12,206 nucleotides of DNA from JAENVU01 sp964639075 (GCA_964639075.1 CAZXCB010000092.1:1-12206), one strand, 5' to 3'. Counted from the stretch's first letter, positions 1 to 6,584 are shown. The notes: generated by a model from the letters alone, not told the origin. Numbers and translations: made by a program.

Positions 1-145
1 CGGGGTCGTAGCCGGTCTGGGTCGGCAGGTCGAAGGCGACCGAGAGCCCGGTCTGGCCCTTCGCGAGGTTGGACCGGTAGAGCTCGTTGGACGCCCGGGC
101 CGACGAGTGGCCCGAGTAGGTGCGCATCATCCACGGCCTATCCAT
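1..145 (-). CDS. meaA: B12-dependent acyl-CoA mutase, MeaA/ethylmalonyl-CoA mutase type (N-terminal fragment)
   Basis: Only the first 48 codons are in the window; the gene runs off the left edge. The visible protein starts MDRPWMMRTYSGHSSA and continues through NLAKGQTGLSVAFDLPTQTG. This is the N-terminal signature of the large catalytic subunit of methylmalonyl-CoA mutase-like enzymes, and the RPW-MRTY-GHS opening is most like actinobacterial MeaA/ethylmalonyl-CoA mutase. Those enzymes use adenosylcobalamin to rearrange the acyl-CoA carbon skeleton in the cytosol. The ATG at 145 is preceded by GGAGGGG about 5 nt upstream, which decides the start. It lies 144 nt downstream of the 3-hydroxybutyryl-CoA dehydrogenase on the same strand, with no TANNNT box seen in the gap, so co-transcription is likely. 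From 48 residues I cannot exclude methylmalonyl- or isobutyryl-CoA mutase large subunit. Confidence 0.75.
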   Translation of the reverse strand, partial: MDRPWMMRTYSGHSSARASNELYRSNLAKGQTGLSVAFDLPTQTGYDP

Positions 146-289
146 TCGGCCCCTCCGCTCGCGCCTCCGCTGTTCTGTCGCAAGTGTGGCTCGCTGCGGG
201 TCGGCTCGCCTCTGCTCGTCCCTCGCTCCGGCTCGGGCGCGGTCGGGGTCGTGTTGTCGACCTGGGCGAGCCGCTCATGAGCCCGCTCC
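146..289 (-). other. Purine-rich intergenic leader between hbd and the mutase
   Basis: This 144-nt spacer carries no supportable gene. Read on the minus strand it is a low-complexity series of GAGC/GCGAG/GGAG units (about 150-240) ending in the mutase Shine-Dalgarno. Near its upstream end is a perfect 10-bp palindrome, GCTCATGAGC, at 273-282. I see no TANNNT -10 box on the minus strand here, which argues for read-through from the upstream gene. Confidence 0.4.
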
Positions 290-1141
290 CTACTTGCGGT
301 AGTCGAAGAAGCCCGAGCCGGACTTCCGGCCGAACCGCTCTGCGCTCACCATGCGGCGCAGGAGCGGGGCCGGCGCGTAGTTCGGGTCCTTGAACTCGAC
401 GTAGAGCGCCTCGAGGATCGAGAGGCTGGTGTCGAGGCCGACGAGGTCGAGCAGCGCGAGCGGGCCCATCGGGAAGTTGCACCCGCCCTGCATCGCCGCG
501 TCGATGTCCTCCTTGGTGGCCACGCCCGCGTCGTAGAGCTTCACCGCGTTGTTCAGGTACGGGAAGAGCAGTGCGTTCACGATGAAGCCGGCCTGGTCCC
601 TCACCTCGACGGGGTTCTTGCCGCAGTCCTCCGCGAACGCGCGGGCGGCGGCGACGGTCTCGTCGCTCGTCGTGATCGCGCGCACGACCTCGACGAGTGG
701 CATCATCGGCGCCGGGTTGAAGAAGTGGATGCCGCAGACGAGCTCGGGCCGGCCGGTCTCCATGGCCATCTCGACGACCGGAAGCGTGGAGGTGTTCGTG
801 GCGAGGATCGCACCGTCGGCAACGATGCGGTCGAGCTCGCTGAACAGGTGCTTCTTGGTGGGGAGATCCTCGACGATCGACTCGATGACGAGGTCGCACG
901 GCGCGAGCTCGCCGAGGTCGGAGACGGCGCGGACCCGGCCCAGCACCGCCGAACGCTCCGCGTCATCGAGCTTGCCCCGTTCGACCTGCTTCGCGAGCGA
1001 CTTCTCGAGCCCGGCGACCATCGCGTCGGCGGTGGCCTGCGACCGGCTGCGCAGCACCACCTCGCTGCCCGCCTTGGCCGCGACCTCGGCGATGCCGCTG
1101 CCCATGATTCCCGAACCGACGATCCCGACCCGCTTGGCCAT
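290..1141 (-). CDS. hbd: 3-hydroxybutyryl-CoA dehydrogenase (3-hydroxyacyl-CoA dehydrogenase family)
   Basis: This 283-residue cytosolic enzyme interconverts acetoacetyl-CoA and 3-hydroxybutyryl-CoA with NAD(P)(H). The length is that of the short single-function family. The N-terminal Rossmann fold has GSGIMG at residues 9-14. The catalytic set is present: Ser118 in NTSTL, His139 in GIHFFNP, Glu151 in MPLVEV (the His-Glu dyad) and Asn189 in FIVNALL. The C-terminal helical domain has the usual NFPMGPLALLDLVGLD and ends GFFDYRK. The ATG at 1141 is chosen because the Rossmann motif begins at once and GGGGAG lies about 9 nt upstream; the open frame continues upstream with unrelated residues. The adjacent downstream mutase suggests a role in an ethylmalonyl-CoA-type route or C4 acyl-CoA metabolism. 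A PaaH-like role in aromatic or fatty-acid breakdown is the main alternative. Confidence 0.93.
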   Translation of the reverse strand: MAKRVGIVGSGIMGSGIAEVAAKAGSEVVLRSRSQATADAMVAGLEKSLAKQVERGKLDDAERSAVLGRVRAVSDLGELAPCDLVIESIVEDLPTKKHLFSELDRIVADGAILATNTSTLPVVEMAMETGRPELVCGIHFFNPAPMMPLVEVVRAITTSDETVAAARAFAEDCGKNPVEVRDQAGFIVNALLFPYLNNAVKLYDAGVATKEDIDAAMQGGCNFPMGPLALLDLVGLDTSLSILEALYVEFKDPNYAPAPLLRRMVSAERFGRKSGSGFFDYRK

Positions 1142-1172
1142 CTGGCGTGCTCCCCATGCGTGGAAAGCGAGC

Positions 1173-1203
1173 AGGCTAGTGACCGCTTGGTCCGTTTCGC
1201 CAA
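1173..1203 (-). promoter_or_regulatory. Candidate promoter of hbd
   Basis: On the minus strand TTGGCG (1203-1198) and TAGCCT (1178-1173) are separated by 19 nt, and the -10 box lies 31 nt before the ATG, leaving room for the Shine-Dalgarno. A small inverted repeat, CTTGG-9 nt-CCAAG (1186-1204), overlaps the -35 side and could be an operator, but its arms are only 5 bp. Confidence 0.4.
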
Positions 1204-1318
1204 GGGACGCCCGACGTAAGGTCCCGACCGTGAGCGGAGCGGAACTCGATCTCGATCGCAGCCGATCGACGAGCGGTGCGGGGCCCGGGCGGCCCGCGCC
1301 GCAGGCGCAGGAGCGGGG

Positions 1319-2023
1319 ATGATGGCCGGTCGCACCGCAGCAAAGGGAACCCTCGCGCTCATCGGCGGCGGCGAGTGGGGCGAGCACCACCAGGCGCTCG
1401 ACCGTCGCCTCCTGGAGCTCGCCGGGACCAGCGAGGTCCTCGTGCTCCCGACGGCGGCCGCCTTCGAGGTGCCCGACCGCGTCGCCGAGCGCGCCGACGC
1501 CCACTTCGCGCCGCTGGGGGCCAAGGCTCGCACGCTGCGGGTGTTGAACCGGCGCGACGCCGAGGACCCCGACGCGGTCGACGAGGTCGCCACGGCGAAG
1601 TTCGTCTATCTCGCCGACGGCTCGCCGATGCACCTGCGTTCGGTGCTCAAGAGCTCGCCGATCTACGAGGCGATGCTCGCGGCGTATCGGGGCGGCGCGG
1701 TCATCGCCGCGTCCGGTGCCGGCGCGACGGTGCTGTGCGATCCGATGGTCGACCCGCGCGGCGGTGCGTACACGGTCGGCCTCGGCTTCGTCGAGGGGAT
1801 CGCGGTGTTCCCGTACCACGGCTCGGCGGCCGACCACATGAAGCAGCGCTCGATCGAGCTGAAGCCGAAGGAAGCGGTCCTCGTCGGCATCGACGCCGAG
1901 ACCGCGCTCGTGCGTGAGCCGGCACCGACGTGGTCGGTCGCGGGTGCAGGTGTCGTGACCGTCTACACCGGTGACAGCGTGACCACCTACGCCGCGGGCG
2001 CCGAGGGCCTGCCGCTGCCCTGA
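1319..2023 (+). CDS. Peptidase E/cyanophycinase-fold protein with altered nucleophile elbow
   Basis: The 234-residue protein has the class-I-glutamine-amidotransferase-like fold of peptidase family S51. It opens with LALIGGGEW (12-20), has LVLPTAA (41-47), FVYLADGSP (95-103, the usual 'f.GG.q' region), and the elbow region VIAASGAGATVLCDPM (128-143). Active S51 enzymes carry G-[TSW]-S-A-G here, with Ser as nucleophile. This protein reads A-S-G-A-G, so Gly133 occupies the nucleophile position and the only Ser (132) is one residue early. The usual Pro-His further on reads Pro165-Tyr166-His167, also shifted. It may be catalytically inactive or use altered chemistry. AGGAG at 1309-1313 serves ATG 1319 or ATG 1322. 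It is divergent from hbd and ends 12 nt from the convergent cyclophilin gene. No cyanophycin synthetase is nearby. The fold is secure; the substrate is unknown. Confidence 0.8.
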   Translation: MMAGRTAAKGTLALIGGGEWGEHHQALDRRLLELAGTSEVLVLPTAAAFEVPDRVAERADAHFAPLGAKARTLRVLNRRDAEDPDAVDEVATAKFVYLADGSPMHLRSVLKSSPIYEAMLAAYRGGAVIAASGAGATVLCDPMVDPRGGAYTVGLGFVEGIAVFPYHGSAADHMKQRSIELKPKEAVLVGIDAETALVREPAPTWSVAGAGVVTVYTGDSVTTYAAGAEGLPLP

Positions 2024-2035
2024 CCGGGCGAGGCG

Positions 2036-2851
2036 CTACTTGCCGGCTGTCGTGGTCGTCGTCGAGCTCGCCGCCGTCGCCGGACTCTCGCTGATCGCCA
2101 CCGAGACGATCTTCACGTCCTTGGTCGGGTTCCCGTCGCCGGACGCGGGCGCGAGGGCGTCGATCGCCTTGGCGACATCGAGCCCCTTGGTCAAGGTGCC
2201 GAACCGGGCGTAGTCGTTCGGCAGGGTCGCGCCCTTCGAACCCGTGACGATGAAGAACTGCGAGCCGAAGGTGCCGGCGGGGTCCGCCCCGCTCTTCGCC
2301 GCGGCGAGCGAGCCGACGGGGTAGTGGTCGGTCGGTACCTCACCGACGACCGTGTAGCCGGGACCACCGCTGCCGTCCCCGTTCGGGTCGCCACCCTGGA
2401 TCACGAAGTCCGTCGCCGCCCGATGGAACGGCAGCCCGTCGTAGAAGCCCTGCTTCGCGAGGTAGACGAAGTTGTTGGTCGCGACCGGCGCAGTCTTGGG
2501 GTCGAGTTGCAACGTCATCTCGCCCTTGGAGGTGCACATCGTCGCGGTGTACACGGTCTCGGCGTCGATCGTCACCGGCGGTGCCGACGAGAACTTGCGG
2601 GTCGGCGTCTTCACCGGCTTCGCCGATTCCGCGCAGTTCGCGCCGGTCAATCCGGAGGTGGATGCCTTGGACGAGTCGTCGCCGCTGTTCACGAGGCTGA
2701 TGACGACGAAGATCGCGAGCACCGGGACGAGCACGAAGGCGAGTGAGCGCAGCGTCTTCATCTGACGCTGGCGCTTGAGCATGCGCTCGCGCTCCTCGCG
2801 GGCGCGCTCTCGGTTCTCCCGCTGTCGTTCGCGTTTGGTGGCCTTGGACAC
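2036..2851 (-). CDS. Membrane-anchored cyclophilin-type peptidyl-prolyl isomerase
   Basis: This 271-residue protein would catalyse cis-trans isomerisation of Xaa-Pro bonds outside the membrane. Residues 1-32 are a very basic, Arg/Glu-rich helix, followed by one transmembrane segment (about 35-54) and a short Ser/Thr linker. The cyclophilin domain covers about 95-255. It shows FHR at 142-144, FVIQGGDP with Gln152, GSQFFIVT with Gln198-Phe199, and DYARFGTL, matching the active-site strands of the family. The tail is Ser/Thr-rich (TTTTT). Topology is inferred to be N-in, domain outside. The start is GTG at 2851; no Shine-Dalgarno precedes it, but a TAGACT -10 box does, so leaderless translation fits. 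It lies 25 nt downstream of the CocE-like hydrolase on the same strand. Confidence 0.92.
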   Translation of the reverse strand: MSKATKRERQRENRERAREERERMLKRQRQMKTLRSLAFVLVPVLAIFVVISLVNSGDDSSKASTSGLTGANCAESAKPVKTPTRKFSSAPPVTIDAETVYTATMCTSKGEMTLQLDPKTAPVATNNFVYLAKQGFYDGLPFHRAATDFVIQGGDPNGDGSGGPGYTVVGEVPTDHYPVGSLAAAKSGADPAGTFGSQFFIVTGSKGATLPNDYARFGTLTKGLDVAKAIDALAPASGDGNPTKDVKIVSVAISESPATAASSTTTTTAGK

Positions 2852-2859
2852 GGCGGCGG

Positions 2860-2865
2860 AGTCTA
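2860..2865 (-). promoter_or_regulatory. Candidate -10 box of a leaderless promoter for the cyclophilin gene
   Basis: TAGACT on the minus strand sits 8 nt before the GTG at 2851, inside the 25-nt gap after the upstream hydrolase gene. There is no Shine-Dalgarno on this strand in that gap. No convincing -35 was found, and the -35 zone would lie inside the hydrolase coding sequence. Confidence 0.45.
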
Positions 2866-2876
2866 GGAGGTGCGGG

Positions 2877-5183
2877 TCAGGTGACCGGGCCCGGCGCGAC
2901 GTAGGCCCGGCACGGTTGCGCCCGGAGCGACGGGCACGGAGCCGGCGCGCTCCCGAGGTCGGGTCCGTCGATCACCGGCAGCACGACGCGCGACGGATGG
3001 ACCGCGTCGCGGGCGATCCGGTTGACGACCTCACCGCCGGTGGCCGGCGTGTCGAACTTCCACTCCGGCCGGTCCCCGCCGGGCGCCTGGATCGTGAGTC
3101 GGATCCGGCTGCCCGCCCGGAACTGGTGCGCGAACGGGAACAAGGCGACGCGCGCCGACGTGAGCTCACCCGGCACGAGTGGCGCCATGTCGTCGACCTC
3201 GTCGGAGTGGAACGGGTTCAACGCGGTGGACCGCGCCTCGTCGAGCTTGCGGTGGCTGAGACGCAGCCAGCCGCTCTGCACGTACCGCTCCTGGCCGTCG
3301 GGCATGACCTCCGAGAGCGTGACCTGGACGTCGTTGTCGATTGCACTGGACGAGATCCACAGGTCGACGCTGCCGGTGCCGGCCATCGTCGCGGTCCTGG
3401 TGAGCGGCCGCGTGATGTACGACAGCGACGCGCCGTCCACGACGGGTCGCCAGTCGTAGGTCGGCGTCGCGGCCCAGATGTTGCCGCCCGGGAAGTTGCC
3501 CCGCGGGCGCAGGCTCGGGTCCGGACGGTACGTGTCCACGGCCTCGCCGGTGCTCGTCGGCCCGTGGGCGAGCAGCTCGCCCTTCGAGCGGAAGTAGTAG
3601 GTCCGGTTCCGCGTGTTCGGCAGCGGCCACGCGGTGTGCTGCGTCTGCGCGCGGGGGACGAGCGCGCCGGCCGGGAACCCGGTGGCGTGGCCGGTCTCCC
3701 ACAGGATCTTCACCTTCGGCTCGGTCTGATACGCCGCGAGCGCTTGCTCGTGGGTCTGGCCCGTGAACCGGTCCGGCGGCATCGTCATGCCGGTGATGCC
3801 CGTGATCGCGCTCCACAGGAGCGGCGCGAACGCGCGGACCCCGGGTGCGACCGCGGGCGTGCGGCGACCGACGTAGAGGTCCAGGAACTCGAGGGCGTCG
3901 AAGGCCACCTGCGGATCGAGTGCCTCGGTGTGCACGCCGTTCTGGCCGTCGGCGCGCACGAGCGCGTCGGGCCGGAAGTTCCCGAGCATGTTCGCCCAGT
4001 GGCCGCCGGTCTGCTCGTCCTGCCAGGCGCCGGCGATGAACACCTTGGCCGTGATCCGGTCCACGAAGGCCGCCGGGGCGAGCGAGTCGCTGCCCTCGGG
4101 GAAGTCGTAGGTGAACTCGGGGTCGAGCTCGGTCGACGGGTTCGGGTGGTTGTCGGTCTGTGCGAGCAGGTCCACGTTCTGGCCGCGCAGCAGCATGTTG
4201 TCGGCGCACGTGGTGTCGCCGTTCGCGATGCGGTCGAGCACCCAATCCGGCGCGTTCGGGTTCGGCCACTTGTTCTGGTCGACGCGCTGCTGGGCCCAGC
4301 TCCGCGCGAAGCCGTTGTTCTGGATCCCGCCCGGGTACAGCGTGCCGCGCCACGTGTCGTCGATGACCGACACCGGCGTGATCGCGTCCAGGTGGGGCGG
4401 CTGCGTGCGCGCGACGAAGAGCTGGCTGATGCCGGCGTAGGAGATGCCCACCATGCCGATGTGCCCGTTGGACCACGGTTGGGCGGCGAGCGTCTCGATC
4501 GCGTCGTAGCCGTCGAGCGTCTGGAGGTTCTCGAAGTAGTTGAACGCGCCGCCCGAGCACCCGGTGCCGCGCATGTTGACCCCGACCCACGCGTAGCCCT
4601 GGGGCGGGAGCATGAGCTTGTACTGGGGTTGACCGGTGGTCGGGCTCGACGGGTCGTAGCCCGAGTACTCCATGATCGTCGGGTACGGCCCCGCCTCGGG
4701 CGGGCCGGGGAGCACGACCTGCACCGAGAGCTGCGTGCCGTCGCGGGTCGTGAGGTAGCCGTAGCCGGAGTTCGCGTCGAGGTTGCCGATCGGAAGGGTC
4801 TGACCGGTGTAGAGCGACTGGGGTGGCGTGTCGTTCTCGTCCGTGACCGTCACCGGTCCGCGCGCGGTGGAGATGCCGGCGCCGTAGATCCACACGCCGT
4901 AGCCAGACCCGGCGGCGACGTTGCGGAACAGCACGCCTCCGAGCTCGTCGACGGGCTTGGCGGTCAGCGTGCCGGGGCCGAAGAGCAGCGCGGTCGCGCC
5001 CGCAGGTGCGTGCAGCACGGCGACCTGGTGCACGCTGCCGCGGACCACGATGTCGGAGGTGACCGCCGCGGTGATGACGGTCGAGGCGGCGCCGGTCCCG
5101 GTCGCGGCGGCCGGCGCGGTGGCGACCAGCCCACCGCCCAGCGCGACCACGGCGCCGACGGCGATCCAACGGGTGATACGCAA
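2877..5183 (-). CDS. Secreted CocE/NonD-family (S15) hydrolase
   Basis: A large exported alpha/beta hydrolase related to X-Pro dipeptidyl-peptidase and cocaine esterase, probably cleaving ester or amide bonds of an unknown substrate. The track start is ATG 5213 (778 residues), but GGAGG (5193-5189) lies only 5 nt before TTG 5183. That start gives a 768-residue protein with a cleaner signal peptide (RITRW, hydrophobic core, ATAPAAA). Numbering from ATG 5213: a beta-rich segment at about 45-130; the S15 catalytic domain with YGYLTTRDGT (151-160), MEYSGYDPS, NMRGTGCSGG and GISYAG with nucleophile Ser258; likely acid Asp399 (AWQDEQ) and base His428 (NGVHTE); and a PepX_C-like jelly roll from about 590 (SVDLWISSS, 615-623). 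Cys219 and Cys336 could pair after export. It diverges from aspartokinase and is followed by the cyclophilin, so a shared extracytoplasmic role is possible but unproven. Confidence 0.9.
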   Translation of the reverse strand: MRITRWIAVGAVVALGGGLVATAPAAATGTGAASTVITAAVTSDIVVRGSVHQVAVLHAPAGATALLFGPGTLTAKPVDELGGVLFRNVAAGSGYGVWIYGAGISTARGPVTVTDENDTPPQSLYTGQTLPIGNLDANSGYGYLTTRDGTQLSVQVVLPGPPEAGPYPTIMEYSGYDPSSPTTGQPQYKLMLPPQGYAWVGVNMRGTGCSGGAFNYFENLQTLDGYDAIETLAAQPWSNGHIGMVGISYAGISQLFVARTQPPHLDAITPVSVIDDTWRGTLYPGGIQNNGFARSWAQQRVDQNKWPNPNAPDWVLDRIANGDTTCADNMLLRGQNVDLLAQTDNHPNPSTELDPEFTYDFPEGSDSLAPAAFVDRITAKVFIAGAWQDEQTGGHWANMLGNFRPDALVRADGQNGVHTEALDPQVAFDALEFLDLYVGRRTPAVAPGVRAFAPLLWSAITGITGMTMPPDRFTGQTHEQALAAYQTEPKVKILWETGHATGFPAGALVPRAQTQHTAWPLPNTRNRTYYFRSKGELLAHGPTSTGEAVDTYRPDPSLRPRGNFPGGNIWAATPTYDWRPVVDGASLSYITRPLTRTATMAGTGSVDLWISSSAIDNDVQVTLSEVMPDGQERYVQSGWLRLSHRKLDEARSTALNPFHSDEVDDMAPLVPGELTSARVALFPFAHQFRAGSRIRLTIQAPGGDRPEWKFDTPATGGEVVNRIARDAVHPSRVVLPVIDGPDLGSAPAPCPSLRAQPCRAYVAPGPVT

Positions 5184-5188
5184 CACAG

Positions 5189-5193
5189 CCTCC
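5189..5193 (-). promoter_or_regulatory. Shine-Dalgarno that sets the hydrolase start
   Basis: On the minus strand a GGGGGAGG run ends 5 nt before TTG 5183 and 2 nt before GTG 5186. The more distal ATG 5213 has only a weak GGTGGG about 12 nt upstream, so TTG 5183 is preferred. Confidence 0.5.
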
Positions 5194-5198
5194 CCCAG

Positions 5199-5215
5199 CA
5201 ATGAAGCGGTCATTG
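5199..5215. repeat. 17-bp perfect inverted repeat, candidate operator
   Basis: CAATGA-AGCGG-TCATTG has 6-bp perfect arms around a 5-nt centre and is AT-richer than its surroundings. It lies directly upstream of the preferred Shine-Dalgarno of the CocE-like hydrolase and would place the alternative ATG 5213 inside the repeat. This suits a repressor site covering the hydrolase promoter or leader. The regulator is not identified. Confidence 0.35.
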
Positions 5216-5244
5216 TGGCAGATATCCCACCGGCCTCCGCCCGC

Positions 5245-5266
5245 GGCCGGGCCCGTGGAACCGGCC
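5245..5266. repeat. GC-rich inverted repeat in the hydrolase-aspartokinase divergent region
   Basis: GGCCGG (5245-5250) and CCGGCC (5261-5266) are perfect 6-bp arms around 10 nt. In such GC-rich DNA this can easily arise by chance, so it is only a possible operator or hairpin between the two divergent genes. Confidence 0.2.
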
Positions 5267-5289
5267 CCGGTGCCGTGGACGCACCCGAG

Positions 5290-5295
5290 TACCCT
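5290..5295 (+). promoter_or_regulatory. Candidate -10 box of a leaderless promoter for aspartokinase
   Basis: TACCCT ends 6 nt before the GTG at 5302, which would make the first base of the start codon the transcription start. No Shine-Dalgarno is visible before this GTG, as expected for a leaderless message. No clear -35 was seen. Confidence 0.45.
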
Positions 5296-5301
5296 CGTTC
5301 C

Positions 5302-6519
5302 GTGGCCCTGATCGTCCAGAAATTCGGCGGGTCGTCCGTCGCGGACCCGGACCGGATGCGGGCGGTCGCCGATCACATCGTGCGCACGAGTCGTGCCGGC
5401 GACGACGTCGTGGTGGTGGTCTCCGCGATGGGCAAGACCACCGACGAGCTCGTTCGGCTGGCCCACGACGTCTCGCACCACCCGCACGGCCGGGAGATGG
5501 ACATGCTCCTCACCGCTGGGGAGCGCATCTCGATGGCACTCCTGTGCATGGCGGTCGCGGACCTCGGCGTGCACGCCGTGAGCTTCACGGGGTCTCAGGC
5601 CGGGATCGTCACCGACACGGTCCACGGCAAGGCGCGGATCCTCGAGGTCAAGGGCGACCGCATCCGCGAGACGCTCGCCGCGGGCGCCGTGGCCGTGGTG
5701 GCGGGGTTCCAGGGCATCAGCACCGACAAGGACATCACGACGCTCGGCCGCGGCGGCTCGGACACGACCGCGGTCGCGCTCGCGGCCGCCCTCGGCGCGG
5801 AGGTGTGCGAGATCTACACCGACGTGTCGGGGGTCTTCACGGCCGATCCGCGGATCGTCCCGGAGGCGCGCAAGCTGGCGCGCGTGTCGTTCGAGGAGAT
5901 GCTCGAGATGGCGGCGACGGGCGGCAAGGTGCTCGCGCTGCGGTCGGTCGAGTTCGCACGGAGCTACCGAGTCCCGGTCCATGTCCGCTCCTCGTTCACG
6001 TGGGAGCCGGGGACCTGGGTGGTCGAGGAGGACGACACGATGGAACAGGCGGTCATCTCGGGGGTCACGCACGACACCTCGGAGGCGAAGGTGACGATCG
6101 CGCAGGTGGCCGACCGGCCGGGCGTCGCCGCGGCGTTGTTCCGCGCGTTGGCCGACGACGCGGTGAACGTCGACATGATCGTGCAGAACGTCTCGACCGC
6201 GGGTCATACCGACATCTCGTTCACGGTCCCGAAGGACGACCTGCACCGCGCGCTCGGGGTGATGGAGAAGGTCGCCGCAGAGATCGAGGCCACCGGCGTC
6301 ACCCACGACACCGACGTCGCGCGCGTCTCGGTCGTCGGCGCGGGGATGCGGAGCAACCCCGGCATCGCGGCGCGGATGTTCGAGGTGCTCGCCTCCGAGG
6401 GCGTGAACATCGAGATGATCAGCACGTCGTCGATCCGCATCTCCTGCGTGGTGCCCGCCGGTGATGTCGAGCGAGCCGTGCGGGCGCTGCACGCCGCGTT
6501 CGAGCTGGAAAACGCTTGA
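5302..6519 (+). CDS. lysC: Aspartokinase
   Basis: This 405-residue enzyme phosphorylates L-aspartate with ATP to 4-phospho-L-aspartate, the entry step to lysine/diaminopimelate, threonine and methionine. The kinase domain has KFGGSS (7-12), the central MLLTAGERIS (68-77), FTGSQAGI (95-102), and the aspartate/ATP segment TTLGRGGSDTTA (146-157) with YTDVSGVFTADPR (172-184). Two ACT domains follow, at about 262-335 and 340-400, with VDMIVQNVS (290-298) matching the allosteric lysine/threonine interface of actinobacterial enzymes. The GTG at 5302 is chosen because homologues begin with this ALIVQKFGG block; the open frame upstream is unrelated. Length is typical of the single-function alpha2beta2 class. 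It is followed by asd after 65 nt, the usual actinobacterial ask-asd order. An internal beta-subunit start is annotated separately. Confidence 0.97.
   Translation: MALIVQKFGGSSVADPDRMRAVADHIVRTSRAGDDVVVVVSAMGKTTDELVRLAHDVSHHPHGREMDMLLTAGERISMALLCMAVADLGVHAVSFTGSQAGIVTDTVHGKARILEVKGDRIRETLAAGAVAVVAGFQGISTDKDITTLGRGGSDTTAVALAAALGAEVCEIYTDVSGVFTADPRIVPEARKLARVSFEEMLEMAATGGKVLALRSVEFARSYRVPVHVRSSFTWEPGTWVVEEDDTMEQAVISGVTHDTSEAKVTIAQVADRPGVAAALFRALADDAVNVDMIVQNVSTAGHTDISFTVPKDDLHRALGVMEKVAAEIEATGVTHDTDVARVSVVGAGMRSNPGIAARMFEVLASEGVNIEMISTSSIRISCVVPAGDVERAVRALHAAFELENA
6025..6519 (+). other. Internal in-frame start for the aspartokinase beta subunit
   Basis: A strong Shine-Dalgarno, GAGGAGG (6025-6031), lies 8 nt before ATG 6040, which is codon 247 of aspartokinase. 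Translation from there would give a 159-residue protein, MEQAVISGV onward, made only of the two ACT domains. In Corynebacterium and Bacillus the aspartokinase beta subunit is made from just such an internal start at the same place. Here the site is stronger than that of the full-length gene, which seems leaderless. Use of the site is inferred. Confidence 0.6.
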
Positions 6520-6546
6520 AGCGCGGCGTCGGGGCACCGATACCCT
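6516..6546 (+). promoter_or_regulatory. Candidate promoter between aspartokinase and asd
   Basis: TTGAAG (6516-6521, overlapping the aspartokinase stop) and TACCCT (6541-6546) are 19 nt apart. The -10 box is 38 nt before the asd GTG, leaving a leader with GAAGGA. This would let asd be expressed independently of aspartokinase as well as by read-through. Confidence 0.4.
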
Positions 6547-6584
6547 GCTGACGCACGGATCCGCGCCCGAAGGACTCTCGAATC

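Noticed and set aside
1142..1837. N-terminal extension of hbd to 1837
   Set aside because: The extension is antisense to the peptidase E homologue, has no similarity to the family, and a good Shine-Dalgarno supports ATG 1141.
1319..2023. Cyanophycin degradation by the S51-fold protein
   Set aside because: No cyanophycin synthetase or isoaspartyl dipeptidase is nearby and the catalytic Ser is missing, so only the fold can be claimed.
2775..5204. 809-codon open frame on the plus strand
   Set aside because: Antisense shadow of the CocE-like hydrolase with low-complexity Arg/Val/Gly composition and no recognisable domain.
4921..5301. N-terminal extension of aspartokinase upstream of GTG 5302
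   Set aside because: It overlaps the divergent hydrolase gene and is not aspartokinase-like; the family N-terminus begins at the GTG.
3166..6537. Very long open frame on the minus strand (1123 codons) spanning two genes
   Set aside because: It is Arg/His/Asp-rich shadow coding antisense to aspartokinase and out of frame with the CocE-like hydrolase; no motif or domain is visible. Long spurious frames are expected in such GC-rich DNA.
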